Assembly: GCF_015644585.1 (NCBI RefSeq)
Contig: NZ_JADOBI010000003.1
Span: forward strand, 124,001-188,000
Source: Rahnella laticis
Lineage (GTDB): Bacteria; Pseudomonadota; Gammaproteobacteria; Enterobacterales; Enterobacteriaceae
Direction: 5' to 3'
Length of the DNA: 64,000 nucleotides
A program made the translations under genes and the position numbers. Positions 33,056 to 42,951 of this stretch are shown piece by piece. Position 1 is the first letter of the stretch, and every line of letters begins with the position of its first letter. Below the pieces are notes generated by a model. It saw nothing but the letters and a program-made list of their open reading frames with translations, did no database searches and was not told the origin of the DNA.

Positions 33056-33769
33056 ATGTTTCGTAAAACACTTTTATCCTTTCTGTTTATCGGTGCTCTG
33101 GCACCGCTGAGCGCTGTCAGCCAGTCTGGCAACGCCATCAATAACTTCACTCAGGCCAAAGCGGCAGCAATCAAAATCAATCAGGGTGCGCCGACGTTTT
33201 ACTGCGGCTGTGACATCAGCTGGCAGGGAAAAAAAGGGACACCGGATCTGAAATCCTGCGGCTATGAAGTCCGCAAAAGCGAGCAACGTGCCAACCGTAT
33301 TGAATGGGAACACGTTGTGCCCGCCTGGCAATTTGGTCACCAGATGCAATGCTGGCAGGATGGCGGACGTAAAAACTGTGCGAAAAGCGCCGACTATCGC
33401 CAGATAGAAACGGATTTGCACAACCTCGAACCGGCTATCGGCGAAGTGAACGGCGATCGCAACAACTTCATGTACAGCCAGTGGAACGGCGGTGAAGGCC
33501 AGTACGGCAAATGCGGGATGAAAATCGACTTCAAAGCCAAAGCCGCCGAGCCGCCAGCCCGTGCGCGCGGCGCCATCGCCCGCACCTATTTCTACATGCG
33601 CGATCAGTACAAACTGAATCTGTCACGCCAGCAAACTCAGCTGTTTACCGCCTGGGATCGCCAGTATCCGGTCACCGCCTGGGAATGCGAACGCGACAAC
33701 CGTATTGCGAGTGTGCAGGGAAATCATAATCCGTACGTTCAGCAGGCTTGCGCGCAAAGAAAAAGCTAA
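33056..33769 (+). CDS. endA: Endonuclease I (periplasmic DNase EndA)
   Basis: 237 aa from the ATG at 33056 with GGAAAC upstream; signal peptide [21 protein letters not shown]. The nuclease core [17 protein letters not shown] carries the catalytic His, with [22 protein letters not shown] as the metal-binding region. Eight cysteines in the mature part suit a disulfide-stabilised periplasmic enzyme. Cleaves double-stranded DNA non-specifically. Order sprT-endA-rsmE-gshB is the E. coli order. Confidence 0.95.
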   Translation: MFRKTLLSFLFIGALAPLSAVSQSGNAINNFTQAKAAAIKINQGAPTFYCGCDISWQGKKGTPDLKSCGYEVRKSEQRANRIEWEHVVPAWQFGHQMQCWQDGGRKNCAKSADYRQIETDLHNLEPAIGEVNGDRNNFMYSQWNGGEGQYGKCGMKIDFKAKAAEPPARARGAIARTYFYMRDQYKLNLSRQQTQLFTAWDRQYPVTAWECERDNRIASVQGNHNPYVQQACAQRKS

Positions 33770-33869
33770 CTTAGTATTAAACTCATCATCAGAGCACATT
33801 AGTTCGCGACAATGCGGGCTAATGTCGCCAAAATAACCCCTCTCAAGACTTTAAGGACAGCAGCCTCAC

Positions 33870-34601
33870 ATGCGCATACCTCGCATTTATCACCCTGAAC
33901 CGTTAACCGCGCACAGCGAAATTGCGCTCAGTGAAGATGCCGCGAATCACGTCGGGCGCGTTCTGCGCATGCAGCCTGGTCAGGTCATTCAGCTTTTTGA
34001 CGGCAGTAATCAGATCTTCGACGCCAGCATTACGCAGGTGGATAAGAAGAACGTGCGCGTCAGCCTGGGCGAAGGCGTGCTGTCAGACAATGAATCGCCG
34101 CTGAATCTGCATCTCGGCCAGGTGATTTCACGCGGCGAGAAGATGGAATTCACCATTCAGAAATCCATCGAGCTGGGCGTGAATACGATTACGCCGCTGT
34201 TTTCCGAACGCTGTGGCGTGAAACTGGACGGTGAGCGTCTGGAAAAGAAATTGCAGCAGTGGCAGAAAATCGCCATTGCCGCCTGCGAGCAGTGTGGCCG
34301 AAACCGCATTCCGGAAATTCGTCCGGTCATGCAGCTGGAAGCCTGGTGCGCCGAGCAGGACGACAGCCTGAAGCTGAACCTGCATCCTCGCGCCAGCCAC
34401 AGCATCAATACCCTGCCGCTGCCGGTGAATCATGTTCGCCTGCTGATCGGTCCGGAAGGCGGTTTATCCGCCGACGAAATTGCAATGACCTCCGGTTACG
34501 GATTTACTGATATCCTGCTGGGACCCCGTGTTCTGCGTACAGAAACTACAGCACTCACCGCGATAACGGCCTTACAGGTCCGTTTCGGCGATCTGGGTTA
34601 A
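33870..34601 (+). CDS. rsmE: 16S rRNA m3U1498 methyltransferase RsmE
   Basis: SPOUT-family methyltransferase acting on assembled 30S subunits, 243 aa. N-terminal PUA-like domain ([22 protein letters not shown]) and C-terminal trefoil knot with [15 protein letters not shown] and [15 protein letters not shown] binding S-adenosylmethionine. CTTTAAGGACAG precedes the start region. Eleven nt upstream of gshB, so probably co-transcribed. Confidence 0.95.
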   Translation: MRIPRIYHPEPLTAHSEIALSEDAANHVGRVLRMQPGQVIQLFDGSNQIFDASITQVDKKNVRVSLGEGVLSDNESPLNLHLGQVISRGEKMEFTIQKSIELGVNTITPLFSERCGVKLDGERLEKKLQQWQKIAIAACEQCGRNRIPEIRPVMQLEAWCAEQDDSLKLNLHPRASHSINTLPLPVNHVRLLIGPEGGLSADEIAMTSGYGFTDILLGPRVLRTETTALTAITALQVRFGDLG

Positions 34602-34612
34602 GAGGAGACCAA

Positions 34613-35563
34613 ATGATCAAGCTTGGCATCGTGATGGACCCGATTTCTTCCATCAACATCAAAAAAGACACCAGTTTCGCAATGTTGCTCGAAGCGCAGA
34701 GTCGTGGCTACGAGCTGCATTACATGGAAATGAATTCCCTGTATCTGCGCGGCGGCGAAGGCCGTGCGACCACCAAAAAGCTCAGCGTGAAGCAAGATTA
34801 CGACGGCTGGTATGAATTCGGCACCGAACAGGATATCGCCCTGCAGGAGCTCGACGTGATCCTGATGCGTAAAGATCCGCCGTTCGATACCGAATTTATT
34901 TATGCCACTTACATCCTTGAACGCGCCGAAGAAAAAGGCACGCTGATCGTTAACAAACCGCAGAGCCTGCGCGACTGTAACGAAAAGCTGTTCACCGCCT
35001 GGTTCCCGGAACTGACGCCGGACACGCTGGTAACACGCAACGCGGCGCAGCTGAAAGCGTTCCATAAAGAACATACCGATGTGATCCTCAAGCCGCTCGA
35101 CGGCATGGGCGGCGCATCAATCTTCCGCCTGAAACCGGAAGACGCGAACGTTTCCGTTGTCATCGAAACGCTGACCGAGCACGGCAGCCGTTTCTGTATG
35201 GCGCAGAACTATCTGCCTGCCATTAAAGACGGCGACAAACGCGTTCTGGTTGTCGACGGCGAACCCGTGCCTTACTGCCTGGCGCGTATTCCTGCACAAG
35301 GTGAAACCCGTGGCAATCTGGCTGCCGGTGGCCGCGGTGAAGCACGTCCGCTGAGCGAAAGCGACTGGGCGATTGCCCGCACCGTGGCACCAATCCTCAA
35401 GCAAAAAGGCCTGATTTTTGTCGGTCTGGATATCATCGGCGATCGCCTGACCGAAATTAACGTCACCAGCCCGACCTGTGCGCGTGAAATCGAAGCCGCA
35501 TTCCCGATTTCCATCACCGGTATGCTGATGGACGCTATCGAAAAGCGTCTGGCTGCACGCTGA
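34613..35563 (+). CDS. gshB: Glutathione synthetase GshB
   Basis: ATP-grasp ligase joining gamma-glutamylcysteine and glycine, 316 aa as in E. coli. N-terminal LGIVMDPISSINIKKDTSFAML, the DVILMRKDPPFDTEF loop, ATP-grasp lysine in VILKPLDGMGGASIF and metal-binding Asn/Glu in ITEINVTSPTCAREI type sequence (LTEINVTSPTCARE). AGAGGAGACC is a strong ribosome-binding site. A terminator follows before yqgE. Confidence 0.97.
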   Translation: MIKLGIVMDPISSINIKKDTSFAMLLEAQSRGYELHYMEMNSLYLRGGEGRATTKKLSVKQDYDGWYEFGTEQDIALQELDVILMRKDPPFDTEFIYATYILERAEEKGTLIVNKPQSLRDCNEKLFTAWFPELTPDTLVTRNAAQLKAFHKEHTDVILKPLDGMGGASIFRLKPEDANVSVVIETLTEHGSRFCMAQNYLPAIKDGDKRVLVVDGEPVPYCLARIPAQGETRGNLAAGGRGEARPLSESDWAIARTVAPILKQKGLIFVGLDIIGDRLTEINVTSPTCAREIEAAFPISITGMLMDAIEKRLAAR

Positions 35564-35584
35564 TCACACAATACCGTCATTAAC

Positions 35585-35619
35585 GGGTTATCCGCTCTGC
35601 CGGATAGCCCGCTTTTTTT
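35585..35619 (+). terminator. Terminator of gshB
   Basis: GGGTTATCCG-CTCTGC-CGGATAGCCC (one wobble pair) then GC and seven T, 22 nt past the stop. Confidence 0.85.
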
Positions 35620-35689
35620 GATGACGCTGCCGTAATAAACTGGCTTGTCTGATTTTGTTTCTATTTTGAGGTTAAACATCCTACATACC

Positions 35690-36253
35690 ATGAATCTACA
35701 ACATCACTTTCTTATTGCGATGCCCGGACTGGACGAACCCCAGTTCAAACGTTCGGTCGTGTATATCTGCGAACATAATGAAGACGGCGCAATGGGTCTG
35801 GTGATTAATAAACTGGTCGAAGATTTCACCGTCGAAAATGTGCTCGATAAACTCGATATCAGCCCTGAGCCACGCGATCCGACGATCCGCCTCGACCGTC
35901 CGGTATTTTCCGGCGGCCCTCTGGCAGACGATCGTGGTTTTATTTTGCATACGCCGCGTGAAGGTTTTGGTTCCAGTATCCGGATTTCAGACTGCACCAT
36001 GATCACCACCTCCAAAGACGTTCTCGAAACGCTGGGCACGCCTGACCAGCCGAAAAATGTGCTGGTGGCGCTAGGGTATGCGGCCTGGGAACAGGGGCAG
36101 CTGGAGCAGGAATTGCTGGAAAACTCATGGCTGACCATTGAAGCGAGCAGCGACATTCTGTTCCACACTCCGATTGCAGACCGCTGGCGTGAAGCCGCGA
36201 AAATGATCGGCGTGGATGTCAGCCAGCTCGCCACCCACGCAGGGCACGCATAA
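35690..36253 (+). CDS. yqgE: YqgE (UPF0301/DUF179) family protein
   Basis: 187 aa from the ATG at 35690 ([19 protein letters not shown]), the E. coli length; the upstream frame extension lacks similarity. Conserved [35 protein letters not shown] and [24 protein letters not shown] cytoplasmic protein of unknown biochemical role. Its stop overlaps the ruvX start, so the two are translationally coupled. Confidence 0.94.
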   Translation: MNLQHHFLIAMPGLDEPQFKRSVVYICEHNEDGAMGLVINKLVEDFTVENVLDKLDISPEPRDPTIRLDRPVFSGGPLADDRGFILHTPREGFGSSIRISDCTMITTSKDVLETLGTPDQPKNVLVALGYAAWEQGQLEQELLENSWLTIEASSDILFHTPIADRWREAAKMIGVDVSQLATHAGHA

Positions 36254-36681
36254 TGGGTAACCGCACAGTCTTCGCCTTCGACTTCGGCACGAAAAGCATC
36301 GGCCTTGCGATCGGTCAGGAAGTCACCGGCACGGCGCGCCCGCTGACGTCGTTTAAAGCGCAGGACGGCACGCCGGACTGGCAGAAGATCGAAAAGCTGC
36401 TGAAAGAATGGCTTCCGGATCTCGTCGTGGTTGGCCTGCCGCTGAACATGGACGGCACAGAACAGCCGCTGACGGCGCGTGCGCGAAAGTTTGCCAACCG
36501 TCTGCATGGCCGTTTTGGCGTTCAGGTGGAGCTGCATGATGAACGTCTGAGCACCGTTGAAGCCCGCGCGGATTTGTTTGACCGTGGCGGTTTTCGCGCG
36601 CTGGACAAAGGCAGCGTGGACGCGGCTTCGGCGGTCATCATTCTGGAAAGCTGGTTCGAGAAACAATGGAGTCAGTCCTGA
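36253..36681 (+). CDS. ruvX: RuvX/YqgF, RNase H-like Holliday-junction resolvase family
   Basis: 142 aa. RNase H-fold nuclease family implicated in 16S rRNA 5' maturation. The first catalytic Asp is in [16 protein letters not shown], a Glu in [14 protein letters not shown], and the last Asp in [15 protein letters not shown]. Starts at the A of the yqgE TAATG overlap. Its last 10 nt overlap the convergent 3' end of yggR. Confidence 0.95.
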   Translation: MGNRTVFAFDFGTKSIGLAIGQEVTGTARPLTSFKAQDGTPDWQKIEKLLKEWLPDLVVVGLPLNMDGTEQPLTARARKFANRLHGRFGVQVELHDERLSTVEARADLFDRGGFRALDKGSVDAASAVIILESWFEKQWSQS

Positions 36682-37694
36682 TCCGCAGCCAGTAACCCGG
36701 CGCTTTGCCGCTGCTGGCGGCTCTGCGCAAATGTCTGCATTCCGGCCTGTGCGCCGGTTTGCAGCACATCCGCCAGCTGATGCGTTTTCCCCTCGCGGAT
36801 CAGATTGCACACGCCCGGCGTTGATGTCAGCACTTCAAACAATGCCACCCTTCCGCCCTGCTGTGCCTCCGTCGCTTTCGTTACCGCCAGCTTTTGGGCA
36901 ATCACCGCCCGCAAACTGCCTGCCAGCTGTGCCCGGACAAACGCCTTTTCTTCTGCGGGAAAAACATCGACCAGCCGGTCAATCGCCTGCGTGGCATTGC
37001 GCGTATGCAAGGTTGCCAGCACCAGATGCCCGGTTTCTGCCGCGGTCAGCGCCAGCCGGATACTTTCGGTATCACGCAGTTCACCCAGCAGCAACACATC
37101 CGGATCCTCACGCAGGGCACCGCGCACGGCCTCAGAGAAAGAACGCGTATGCTGCCCCAGCTCACGCTGCTGGATCAGGCAACGACGGCTGGTATGAATT
37201 AGTTCAATGGGATCCTCAAGCGTAATGATGTGCCGCGCCGTATGCAGGTTGAGATGATCAATCAGCGCCGCCAGCGTGGTGGATTTCCCGCTGCCGGTCG
37301 CGCCGGTAACCAGAATCAAGCCATCCTCCTGCATAATCAGCCGCTGCAAAACGTCAGGCGCGTGAAGCGTGGTCAGATCCGGGCAATGCGCCGGAATGGG
37401 TCTCAGCGCCGCGGAAAGCCCGTGCCATTGCTGAAAAATGTTGAGACGCATCCGCACGCCCGCCCCGAGCGTCAGCGCTTTATCCACCTGTCCGGCCTGA
37501 TGCAGACAGGCAAGCTGCGCGGTATCCAGCCACTGCTGGCTGAGTGCCTGCATCACCGACGCCTTCACAACCGGCATATCTTCACAGCGGCATAATTCGC
37601 CATCAATGCGTAACATTGGCGGATAGCCGGTACAAAGGTGCAGATCAGAGGCATTTTGCTTTACACTACGCCCCACTAATCCATCAATATCCAT
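36672..37694 (-). CDS. yggR: PilT-like type IV pilus ATPase YggR
   Basis: 340 aa secretion-superfamily ATPase. N-terminal domain with [20 protein letters not shown]; Walker [15 protein letters not shown]; Asp box [12 protein letters not shown]; Walker [17 protein letters not shown]; His box [18 protein letters not shown]. PilT proteins retract type IV pili, but no pilus genes are seen nearby and the role of this copy is unknown, as for E. coli YggR. It overlaps ruvX at its 3' end and its start faces yggS. Confidence 0.92.
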   Translation of the reverse strand: MDIDGLVGRSVKQNASDLHLCTGYPPMLRIDGELCRCEDMPVVKASVMQALSQQWLDTAQLACLHQAGQVDKALTLGAGVRMRLNIFQQWHGLSAALRPIPAHCPDLTTLHAPDVLQRLIMQEDGLILVTGATGSGKSTTLAALIDHLNLHTARHIITLEDPIELIHTSRRCLIQQRELGQHTRSFSEAVRGALREDPDVLLLGELRDTESIRLALTAAETGHLVLATLHTRNATQAIDRLVDVFPAEEKAFVRAQLAGSLRAVIAQKLAVTKATEAQQGGRVALFEVLTSTPGVCNLIREGKTHQLADVLQTGAQAGMQTFAQSRQQRQSAGLLAADQD

Positions 37695-37716
37695 GTTGAA
37701 ATCCTCCCGAGTCCTT

Positions 37717-38436
37717 ATGAGCCTGAGTCAGCAAAACGCTATTGAGCAGAACTTACAGAATGTCCGCGAGAAAATCGCAGCCGCTGCACAGCTTTGCGGC
37801 AGGTCTCCAGAAGAAGTTACTTTGCTTGCAGTCAGCAAAACGAAACCTGCGAGCGCTGTCGAAGAAGCTATCGCCGCCGGGCAGTTTGCCTTCGGTGAAA
37901 ACTACGTGCAGGAAGGCGTAGATAAAATTGCCCACTTAGCCGGGCATCAGCCTGCGCTCACCTGGCATTTCATCGGGCCATTGCAATCAAACAAAAGCCG
38001 CCTGGTGGCCGAGAATTTCGACTGGTGCCATACGATTGACCGTCTGAAAATCGCCCAGCGCCTCAATGAACAGCGCCCGGCTGATTTAGCGCCATTGCAG
38101 GTTTTGATTCAGGTGAATATCAGCGATGAAGCCAGTAAATCCGGTATTGCGCTGGAAGACGTTGCGGAGCTGGCGGCGCAAATCATGGCGATGCCTAACC
38201 TGAATCTGCGCGGCCTGATGGCAATTCCGGCGGCAGAAACCGACTACGCGCGCCAGCTGGACGTTTTCAGCCAGATGCGCGACGCACTGAAGGCATTGCA
38301 GGTCATTTGCCCGCAGGCGGATACGCTTTCAATGGGCATGACTGACGATATGCCGGCAGCCATTGCGGCGGGCAGCACCATGGTGCGTATCGGGACGGCG
38401 ATTTTTGGTGCCCGCGATTACAGCGCCAAACAGTAA
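37717..38436 (+). CDS. yggS: PLP homeostasis protein YggS
   Basis: 239 aa, start ATG at 37717 (MSLSQQNAIEQNLQNVREKI); an in-frame ATG eight codons earlier overlaps the divergent yggR start. Single-domain alanine-racemase-like fold; PLP lysine in VTLLAVSKTKPASAVEEA, with GQFAFGENYVQEGVDKI, WHFIGPLQSNK and SMGMTDDMPAAIAAGSTMVRIG. Regulates cellular PLP and amino-acid balance. It is the first gene of a run yggS-proC-yggT-yggU-rdgB-hemW. Confidence 0.95.
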   Translation: MSLSQQNAIEQNLQNVREKIAAAAQLCGRSPEEVTLLAVSKTKPASAVEEAIAAGQFAFGENYVQEGVDKIAHLAGHQPALTWHFIGPLQSNKSRLVAENFDWCHTIDRLKIAQRLNEQRPADLAPLQVLIQVNISDEASKSGIALEDVAELAAQIMAMPNLNLRGLMAIPAAETDYARQLDVFSQMRDALKALQVICPQADTLSMGMTDDMPAAIAAGSTMVRIGTAIFGARDYSAKQ

Positions 38437-38514
38437 CCTCTGCGATGCAGTAAACTGTTTTAAATCATCAATAAATGACTTACTTATCCCCTGTTCTGAC
38501 AGCAAGGAGCACCA

Positions 38515-39336
38515 ATGCAACATCGTAAACTCTGTTTTATCGGCGCCGGTAACATGGCAGGCGCGATTATTGCGGGTCTGGTCGAAAGCGGCTATCCGGC
38601 AAATCTGGTCAGCGTTTGTGCCCCTTCCACCACGCACCGCGACGCGCTGGCTGAAAAATATGGCGTAAAAAGCAGCAGCGATAACAGCGACTGCGCAAAA
38701 GACGCTGATGTGGTGGTACTTTCTGTAAAACCACAAATGATGGCCGATGTATGTAAAGCACTGCAAAAAGACGTGGATTTTAGCGGCAAGCTGGTACTGT
38801 CGATTGCCGCAGGCGTCAGCGTGGCGCGTTTCTGCGAGCTGCTGGGCGATAATCTGAACATTGTGCGTATTATGCCTAACACGCCGTCTCTGGTCGGAAA
38901 AGGCATGAGCGGTTTGTTCGCGCCAGAACAGGTTTCACAGGCTGACCGCGATTACAGCGGCGAGCTGATGACTGCCGTCGGCAAAGTGTGCTGGGTCGAT
39001 ACCGAAGAAGGCATCAACCATATTATTGCAGCCGCGGGCAGCGCACCGGCGTATTTCTTCCTGTTTATGGAAGCGATGCAGGCTGAAGCGCAGCGTTTAG
39101 GCTTTAGTGCAGAAGCGGCGCGGATGCTGGTGGAACAGGCTGCAAGCGGGGCGACTGCGCTGGTCGCCGCCAGCCCGGACACGCCATTGTCACAACTTCG
39201 TGAGAATGTGACGTCCAAAGGCGGCACGACGTTTGAAGCACTGAAAGTTTTCACCGATCGTAAATTACCGGAGATTGTCTCCGAAGCCATGCAGGCCGCC
39301 ATTACCCGCGCACAGGAAATGGAAAAACAGTTTTAA
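38515..39336 (+). CDS. proC: Pyrroline-5-carboxylate reductase ProC
   Basis: Last step of proline synthesis, 273 aa. NAD(P)-binding FIGAGNMAGAIIAGLVESGYP at the N-terminus, VVVLSVKPQMMADVC, VRIMPNTPSLVGKGMSG and the C-terminal family signature around ENVTSKGGTTFEALKVF. AGCAAGGAGC precedes the start. In E. coli proC is elsewhere; the yggS-proC-yggT order is found in Yersinia and Serratia and helps place the organism. Confidence 0.96.
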   Translation: MQHRKLCFIGAGNMAGAIIAGLVESGYPANLVSVCAPSTTHRDALAEKYGVKSSSDNSDCAKDADVVVLSVKPQMMADVCKALQKDVDFSGKLVLSIAAGVSVARFCELLGDNLNIVRIMPNTPSLVGKGMSGLFAPEQVSQADRDYSGELMTAVGKVCWVDTEEGINHIIAAAGSAPAYFFLFMEAMQAEAQRLGFSAEAARMLVEQAASGATALVAASPDTPLSQLRENVTSKGGTTFEALKVFTDRKLPEIVSEAMQAAITRAQEMEKQF

Positions 39337-39357
39337 CATACTTAGATAAGGCAATTT

Positions 39358-39912
39358 ATGCTGACCAATTTGTTAGTCATGGTAATTAATACTTACGCAA
39401 TGATTTTGCTTCTCCGCATCTGGATGCAGTGGGCGCGGACAGATTTTTATAATCCGTTATCCCAGTTTGTCGTGAAAGTGACACAGCCGGTTATCCGTCC
39501 GCTTCGCCGGGTGATCCCGCCGCTGGGGCCGATTGACAGCGCGTCATTGCTGATTGCGTTCCTGCTGCTGACGCTCAAATACCCGCTGATGGAGCTGATT
39601 ATCAGCGGCGGGATTTCACTGAGCCTGGTGAATTTGCTGGCGGGTCTGGTTTCGTTAATCAAAACCGCAGGCTCGCTGATTTTCTGGGTTGTGATTATCC
39701 GCTCCCTGCTGAGCTGGGTGACTCAGGGTCGTGGCCCGATGGATTATCTGCTGATGCAGTTAACCGAACCGCTGATGGGGCCGATTCGCCGCATCTTACC
39801 CGCGCTGGGTGGCATCGATTTTTCAGGCATGATTATCGTGATTATTCTTTATATTCTCGATAATTTCTTCGCGAACTTAAATTACATCGGAACATTATGG
39901 CAGTTGCCGTAA
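39358..39912 (+). CDS. yggT: YggT family membrane protein
   Basis: 184 aa inner-membrane protein with two YGGT repeats: [21 protein letters not shown] and [22 protein letters not shown], each followed by a P-x-x-PxRRxxPxxG motif ([10 protein letters not shown] and [11 protein letters not shown]). Linked to osmotic shock tolerance in other species; exact role unknown. 21 nt after proC; its end overlaps yggU by 16 nt, suggesting coupling. Confidence 0.93.
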   Translation: MLTNLLVMVINTYAMILLLRIWMQWARTDFYNPLSQFVVKVTQPVIRPLRRVIPPLGPIDSASLLIAFLLLTLKYPLMELIISGGISLSLVNLLAGLVSLIKTAGSLIFWVVIIRSLLSWVTQGRGPMDYLLMQLTEPLMGPIRRILPALGGIDFSGMIIVIILYILDNFFANLNYIGTLWQLP

Positions 39913-40202
39913 ATCCGGTGAGCTGGCAGTCCGACGCGCTGGTTTTGCGGTTGATTATTCAGCCCAAAGCCAGCCGCGACAGCCTGGTCGGTTTGCATGG
40001 CGACGAATTCAAAGTCGCCATCACCGCGCCACCGGTGGACGGTCAGGCCAACACGCATCTGGTGAAATTTCTCGCCAAACAGTTTAAAGTCGCCAAAAGT
40101 CAGATAAGCATTGAAAAGGGCGCGCTGGGCCGCCATAAACAAGTCCGCATTATGAATCCGCAAAATATCCCGACCGAGGTCGCGGTACTGCTCGCTGAAT
40201 AA
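39897..40202 (+). CDS. yggU: YggU (DUF167/UPF0235) family protein
   Basis: 101 aa. [39 protein letters not shown] and [15 protein letters not shown] are diagnostic of DUF167. Function unknown; structured alpha/beta protein. Overlaps yggT and is 33 nt before rdgB. Confidence 0.93.
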   Translation: MAVAVNPVSWQSDALVLRLIIQPKASRDSLVGLHGDEFKVAITAPPVDGQANTHLVKFLAKQFKVAKSQISIEKGALGRHKQVRIMNPQNIPTEVAVLLAE

Positions 40203-40235
40203 ACTCATTTCAGATGGTCTTCAGGACGTTATTTT

Positions 40236-40844
40236 ATGCAAAAAGTCGTATTGGCTACCGGCAACGCCGGTAAAGTCCGTGAACTCGCACATCTTCTGGC
40301 CGATTTCGGGCTGGACGTCGTCGCACAAACCGAACTCGGCGTTGAATCCGCTGACGAAACCGGCCTGACGTTCATTGAGAACGCCATTCTCAAAGCCCGC
40401 CACGCGGCGGCAGAAACCGGTTTACCGGCTGTGGCCGATGACTCCGGCCTGGCCGTTGATTTTCTGGGCGGCGCGCCGGGGATTTATTCCGCGCGTTATG
40501 CGGGTGTTGATGCCAGCGATCAGCAAAATCTCGACAAACTGCTCGTTGCGTTGAAAGACGTGCCGCAGGGCCAGCGCAACGCACAATTCCATTGCGTTCT
40601 GGTTTACATGCGCCACGCAGAAGACCCGACGCCGCAGGTATGTCACGGCAGCTGGCCAGGTGAAATTGCCTTTGCAGAAGCCGGTGAAGGCGGTTTTGGC
40701 TACGACCCGATTTTCTTCGTTCCGGAACTGGGCAAAACAGCCGCAGAGCTGACGCGTGAAGAAAAAAGCGCGGTATCGCACCGTGGTCAGGCGTTGAAAC
40801 TGCTGCTGGCGGCGATGAAAGAGGCTGTACAGAAGAATGCGTAA
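40236..40844 (+). CDS. rdgB: dITP/XTP pyrophosphatase RdgB
   Basis: House-cleaning pyrophosphatase that removes non-canonical purine triphosphates (Ham1 family), 202 aa. [18 protein letters not shown] at the N-terminus, [28 protein letters not shown] in the middle, [19 protein letters not shown] and [12 protein letters not shown] at the C-terminus. Stop overlaps hemW by 8 nt. Confidence 0.96.
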   Translation: MQKVVLATGNAGKVRELAHLLADFGLDVVAQTELGVESADETGLTFIENAILKARHAAAETGLPAVADDSGLAVDFLGGAPGIYSARYAGVDASDQQNLDKLLVALKDVPQGQRNAQFHCVLVYMRHAEDPTPQVCHGSWPGEIAFAEAGEGGFGYDPIFFVPELGKTAAELTREEKSAVSHRGQALKLLLAAMKEAVQKNA

Positions 40845-41973
40845 GTTGCCGCCGCTGAGTCTCTACATTCATATTCCGTGGTGCGTGCAAAAATGCCCTT
40901 ACTGCGATTTCAACTCGCATGCGTTAAAGGGAGAAGTGCCGCACGACGACTATGTCGCGCATCTGCTGGCCGATTTGGATGCAGATTTGCATCTGGCCGC
41001 TGGCCGTAGCGTAGGGACAATTTTTATCGGCGGCGGAACCCCAAGTCTGCTGAGCAGCGAAGCGATGCAAAACCTGCTCGACGGCGTACGCGCGCGTTTA
41101 CCTCTCGATGCCAGTGCGGAAATCACCATGGAAGCCAATCCGGGTACCGTCGAAGCAGACCGCTTCAGCGGCTATCAGCGCGCCGGTGTGAACCGCATTT
41201 CAATTGGTGTGCAAAGTTTCGATGCGCAAAAACTGGAGCGTCTGGGGCGTATTCACGGGCCGGAAGAAGCAAAACGCGCCGCCCATCTGGCGACCGGCCT
41301 GAATTTGCGCAGTTTTAATCTGGATCTGATGCACGGTTTACCGGATCAGACACTCGAAGAAGCGCTGGACGATTTGCGTCAGGCTATCGCACTGAATCCG
41401 CCGCATTTATCGTGGTATCAGCTGACTATCGAGCCTAATACGATGTACGCCTCACGTCCGCCAACGTTGCCGGATGACGACGCGTTGTGGGATATCTTTG
41501 AGCAAGGCGATCAACTGCTGACGGCCGCCGGTTATCAGCAATACGAAACGTCTGCCTATGCTAAACCCGGCTATCAGTGCCAGCATAATCTCAACTACTG
41601 GCGCTTCGGGGATTATCTCGGCATCGGTTGCGGCGCGCACGGCAAGCTGACACAGCCCGACGGGCAGATCCTGCGCACGGTCAAAACCAAGCATCCGCGG
41701 GGTTATATGCAGGGACGTTACATGGATAAACAGCATCCGGTGGAAACTGTAGATTTGCCGTTTGAATTCTTCATGAACCGCTTTCGTCTGCTCGAAGCCG
41801 CACCACGCGAAGAGTTTGGGTTGTATACCGGGCTGGATGAATCGGTTATCCGCGCGCAGCTCGATGAAGCTATCAGCAAAGAATATCTGCTGGAAACCGA
41901 AACGCACTGGCAGATCACCCGCAAAGGCAAACTGTTCCTGAATTCACTGCTGGAATTGTTTTTGGGTGAGTAA
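40837..41973 (+). CDS. hemW: Radical SAM heme chaperone HemW
   Basis: 378 aa. The radical SAM cluster motif CVQKCPYC (CxxxCxxC) lies near residue 18, as in [44 protein letters not shown] and [10 protein letters not shown] follow. HemW inserts heme into respiratory enzymes and is distinct from coproporphyrinogen oxidase HemN, with which it is often confused; the single short N-terminal cluster region and rdgB-hemW context favour HemW. Last gene of the yggS run. Confidence 0.95.
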   Translation: MRKLPPLSLYIHIPWCVQKCPYCDFNSHALKGEVPHDDYVAHLLADLDADLHLAAGRSVGTIFIGGGTPSLLSSEAMQNLLDGVRARLPLDASAEITMEANPGTVEADRFSGYQRAGVNRISIGVQSFDAQKLERLGRIHGPEEAKRAAHLATGLNLRSFNLDLMHGLPDQTLEEALDDLRQAIALNPPHLSWYQLTIEPNTMYASRPPTLPDDDALWDIFEQGDQLLTAAGYQQYETSAYAKPGYQCQHNLNYWRFGDYLGIGCGAHGKLTQPDGQILRTVKTKHPRGYMQGRYMDKQHPVETVDLPFEFFMNRFRLLEAAPREEFGLYTGLDESVIRAQLDEAISKEYLLETETHWQITRKGKLFLNSLLELFLGE

Positions 41974-41987
41974 ATCGGATAGCAAAA

Positions 41988-42007
41988 AGCCGCCCCGAAG
42001 GGCGGCT
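41988..42007. terminator. Hairpin after hemW
   Basis: AGCCGCC-CCGAAG-GGCGGCT, 14 nt past the hemW stop. The T-rich tail lies on the minus-strand side (AGCAAAAAG on plus), so as a terminator it would act leftward; on the plus strand it may only protect the hemW message. Confidence 0.5.
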
Positions 42008-42063
42008 CCTGAAGTGCTCAGTACTGGCCTATGCAGCGAGGCTAAATTGGGTATAATATCGCC

Positions 42064-42168
42064 GCTGTTGGAGTGCTGGCTTTCGCGATATTCACGAAAG
42101 TAGAATCCTGGGAGATGTAGCGCTAACTGCTTTTCCCAACAAAAAAACCGCTTAATTGCGGTTTTTTT
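42064..42168 (+). ncRNA. Candidate small RNA between hemW and yggN
   Basis: A good -10 box TATAAT at 42052-42057 (GGGTATAATAT) is followed by about 105 nt. The stretch contains the stem-loop CTTTCG-CGATATTCA-CGAAAG and ends in a strong terminator, ACCGC-TTAATT-GCGGT followed by seven T (42146-42168). No ORF with a ribosome-binding site lies in it. The long T tract is typical of Hfq-bound sRNAs. The -35 region is poor. The terminator is symmetrical and also serves yggN from the other side. I do not recognise the RNA family. Confidence 0.5.
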
Positions 42169-42192
42169 GTTTCTGAATTTTGAGGAAGGAAA

Positions 42193-42927
42193 TTACTGCT
42201 TCAAATCCGCCAGCAAGGTTTTGTGCTGAGTATCCAGCGCGGTGACGCGTTTACAGACATCGTCGCCGAAGGCTTTGAATTCTTTTTCCTGTTTGTTCCA
42301 CTCTTCCTGTACGGCCTGTTGCAGACCGCCAAGATTGCCCATCATTGCCTGCAACGGATTGCCGCCGCTTGTGGCTTGTTTCAGGCCCATCTCGTTGATG
42401 CTGTCTTGCATCACGCCGCCCATGGTTTGTTCCATCAGCTTCTGACCGTTCTGTTTCACCTGTTCTACGGCTTTATGGTGGAAGGTCAGGCCATCCTGGC
42501 GATGCTCGATGATGAGATTCATCTGCTCTTTAAGCTGCTTGTCGAGCGTCACCAGACGGTTACGAACATTGCTGTCGCTGCCCAGTTTGTTAACGATCAC
42601 ACGGTCCACGGCGACGCGGCCTTTTTCCAGATGCGCGGTGGCACCCTGATCAATCCACGGCAAATCGCGACGCAGCGAGGCCTGATAATCGATCGCTTCC
42701 TGGCGCTGTTTCGCGCTCAGGGTGAGGTCTTTTCCATTGAGAGTCACGTTGCCGTTTGGCGTGATCAACAAGTCACCGCTGTTACCTACAACCTGCACGG
42801 TCTGCGGTTTGATGATCACATCTTCTTTCGGCTGCACGGCGCACTGATAATCCGCCTGCGCACTCCACGCTGTCAGCGCCAGCAAGGCCGCTACGGATGC
42901 TTTAACAAATCCAGTTTTTACTAACAT
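42193..42927 (-). CDS. yggN: YggN (DUF2884) periplasmic protein
   Basis: 244 aa with signal peptide MLVKTGFVKASVAALLALTAWSAQA. Matches E. coli YggN: DVIIKPQTVQVVGNSGDLLITPNGNVTLNGK, DLPWIDQGATAHLEKGRVAVDRVI, RQDGLTFHHKAVEQV and MGGVMQDSINEMG. Function unknown. Downstream of glsB on the same strand (24 nt), so the two may be co-transcribed, unlike in E. coli where glsB is elsewhere. Confidence 0.92.
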   Translation of the reverse strand: MLVKTGFVKASVAALLALTAWSAQADYQCAVQPKEDVIIKPQTVQVVGNSGDLLITPNGNVTLNGKDLTLSAKQRQEAIDYQASLRRDLPWIDQGATAHLEKGRVAVDRVIVNKLGSDSNVRNRLVTLDKQLKEQMNLIIEHRQDGLTFHHKAVEQVKQNGQKLMEQTMGGVMQDSINEMGLKQATSGGNPLQAMMGNLGGLQQAVQEEWNKQEKEFKAFGDDVCKRVTALDTQHKTLLADLKQ

Positions 42928-42951
42928 GTACTCTCCCTTAAGACAGCAAAC

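Noticed and set aside
35704-36810. A 368-codon open frame antisense to yqgE and ruvX
   Set aside because: Spans two well-supported genes on the other strand and the yggR end; composition is typical of antisense frames.
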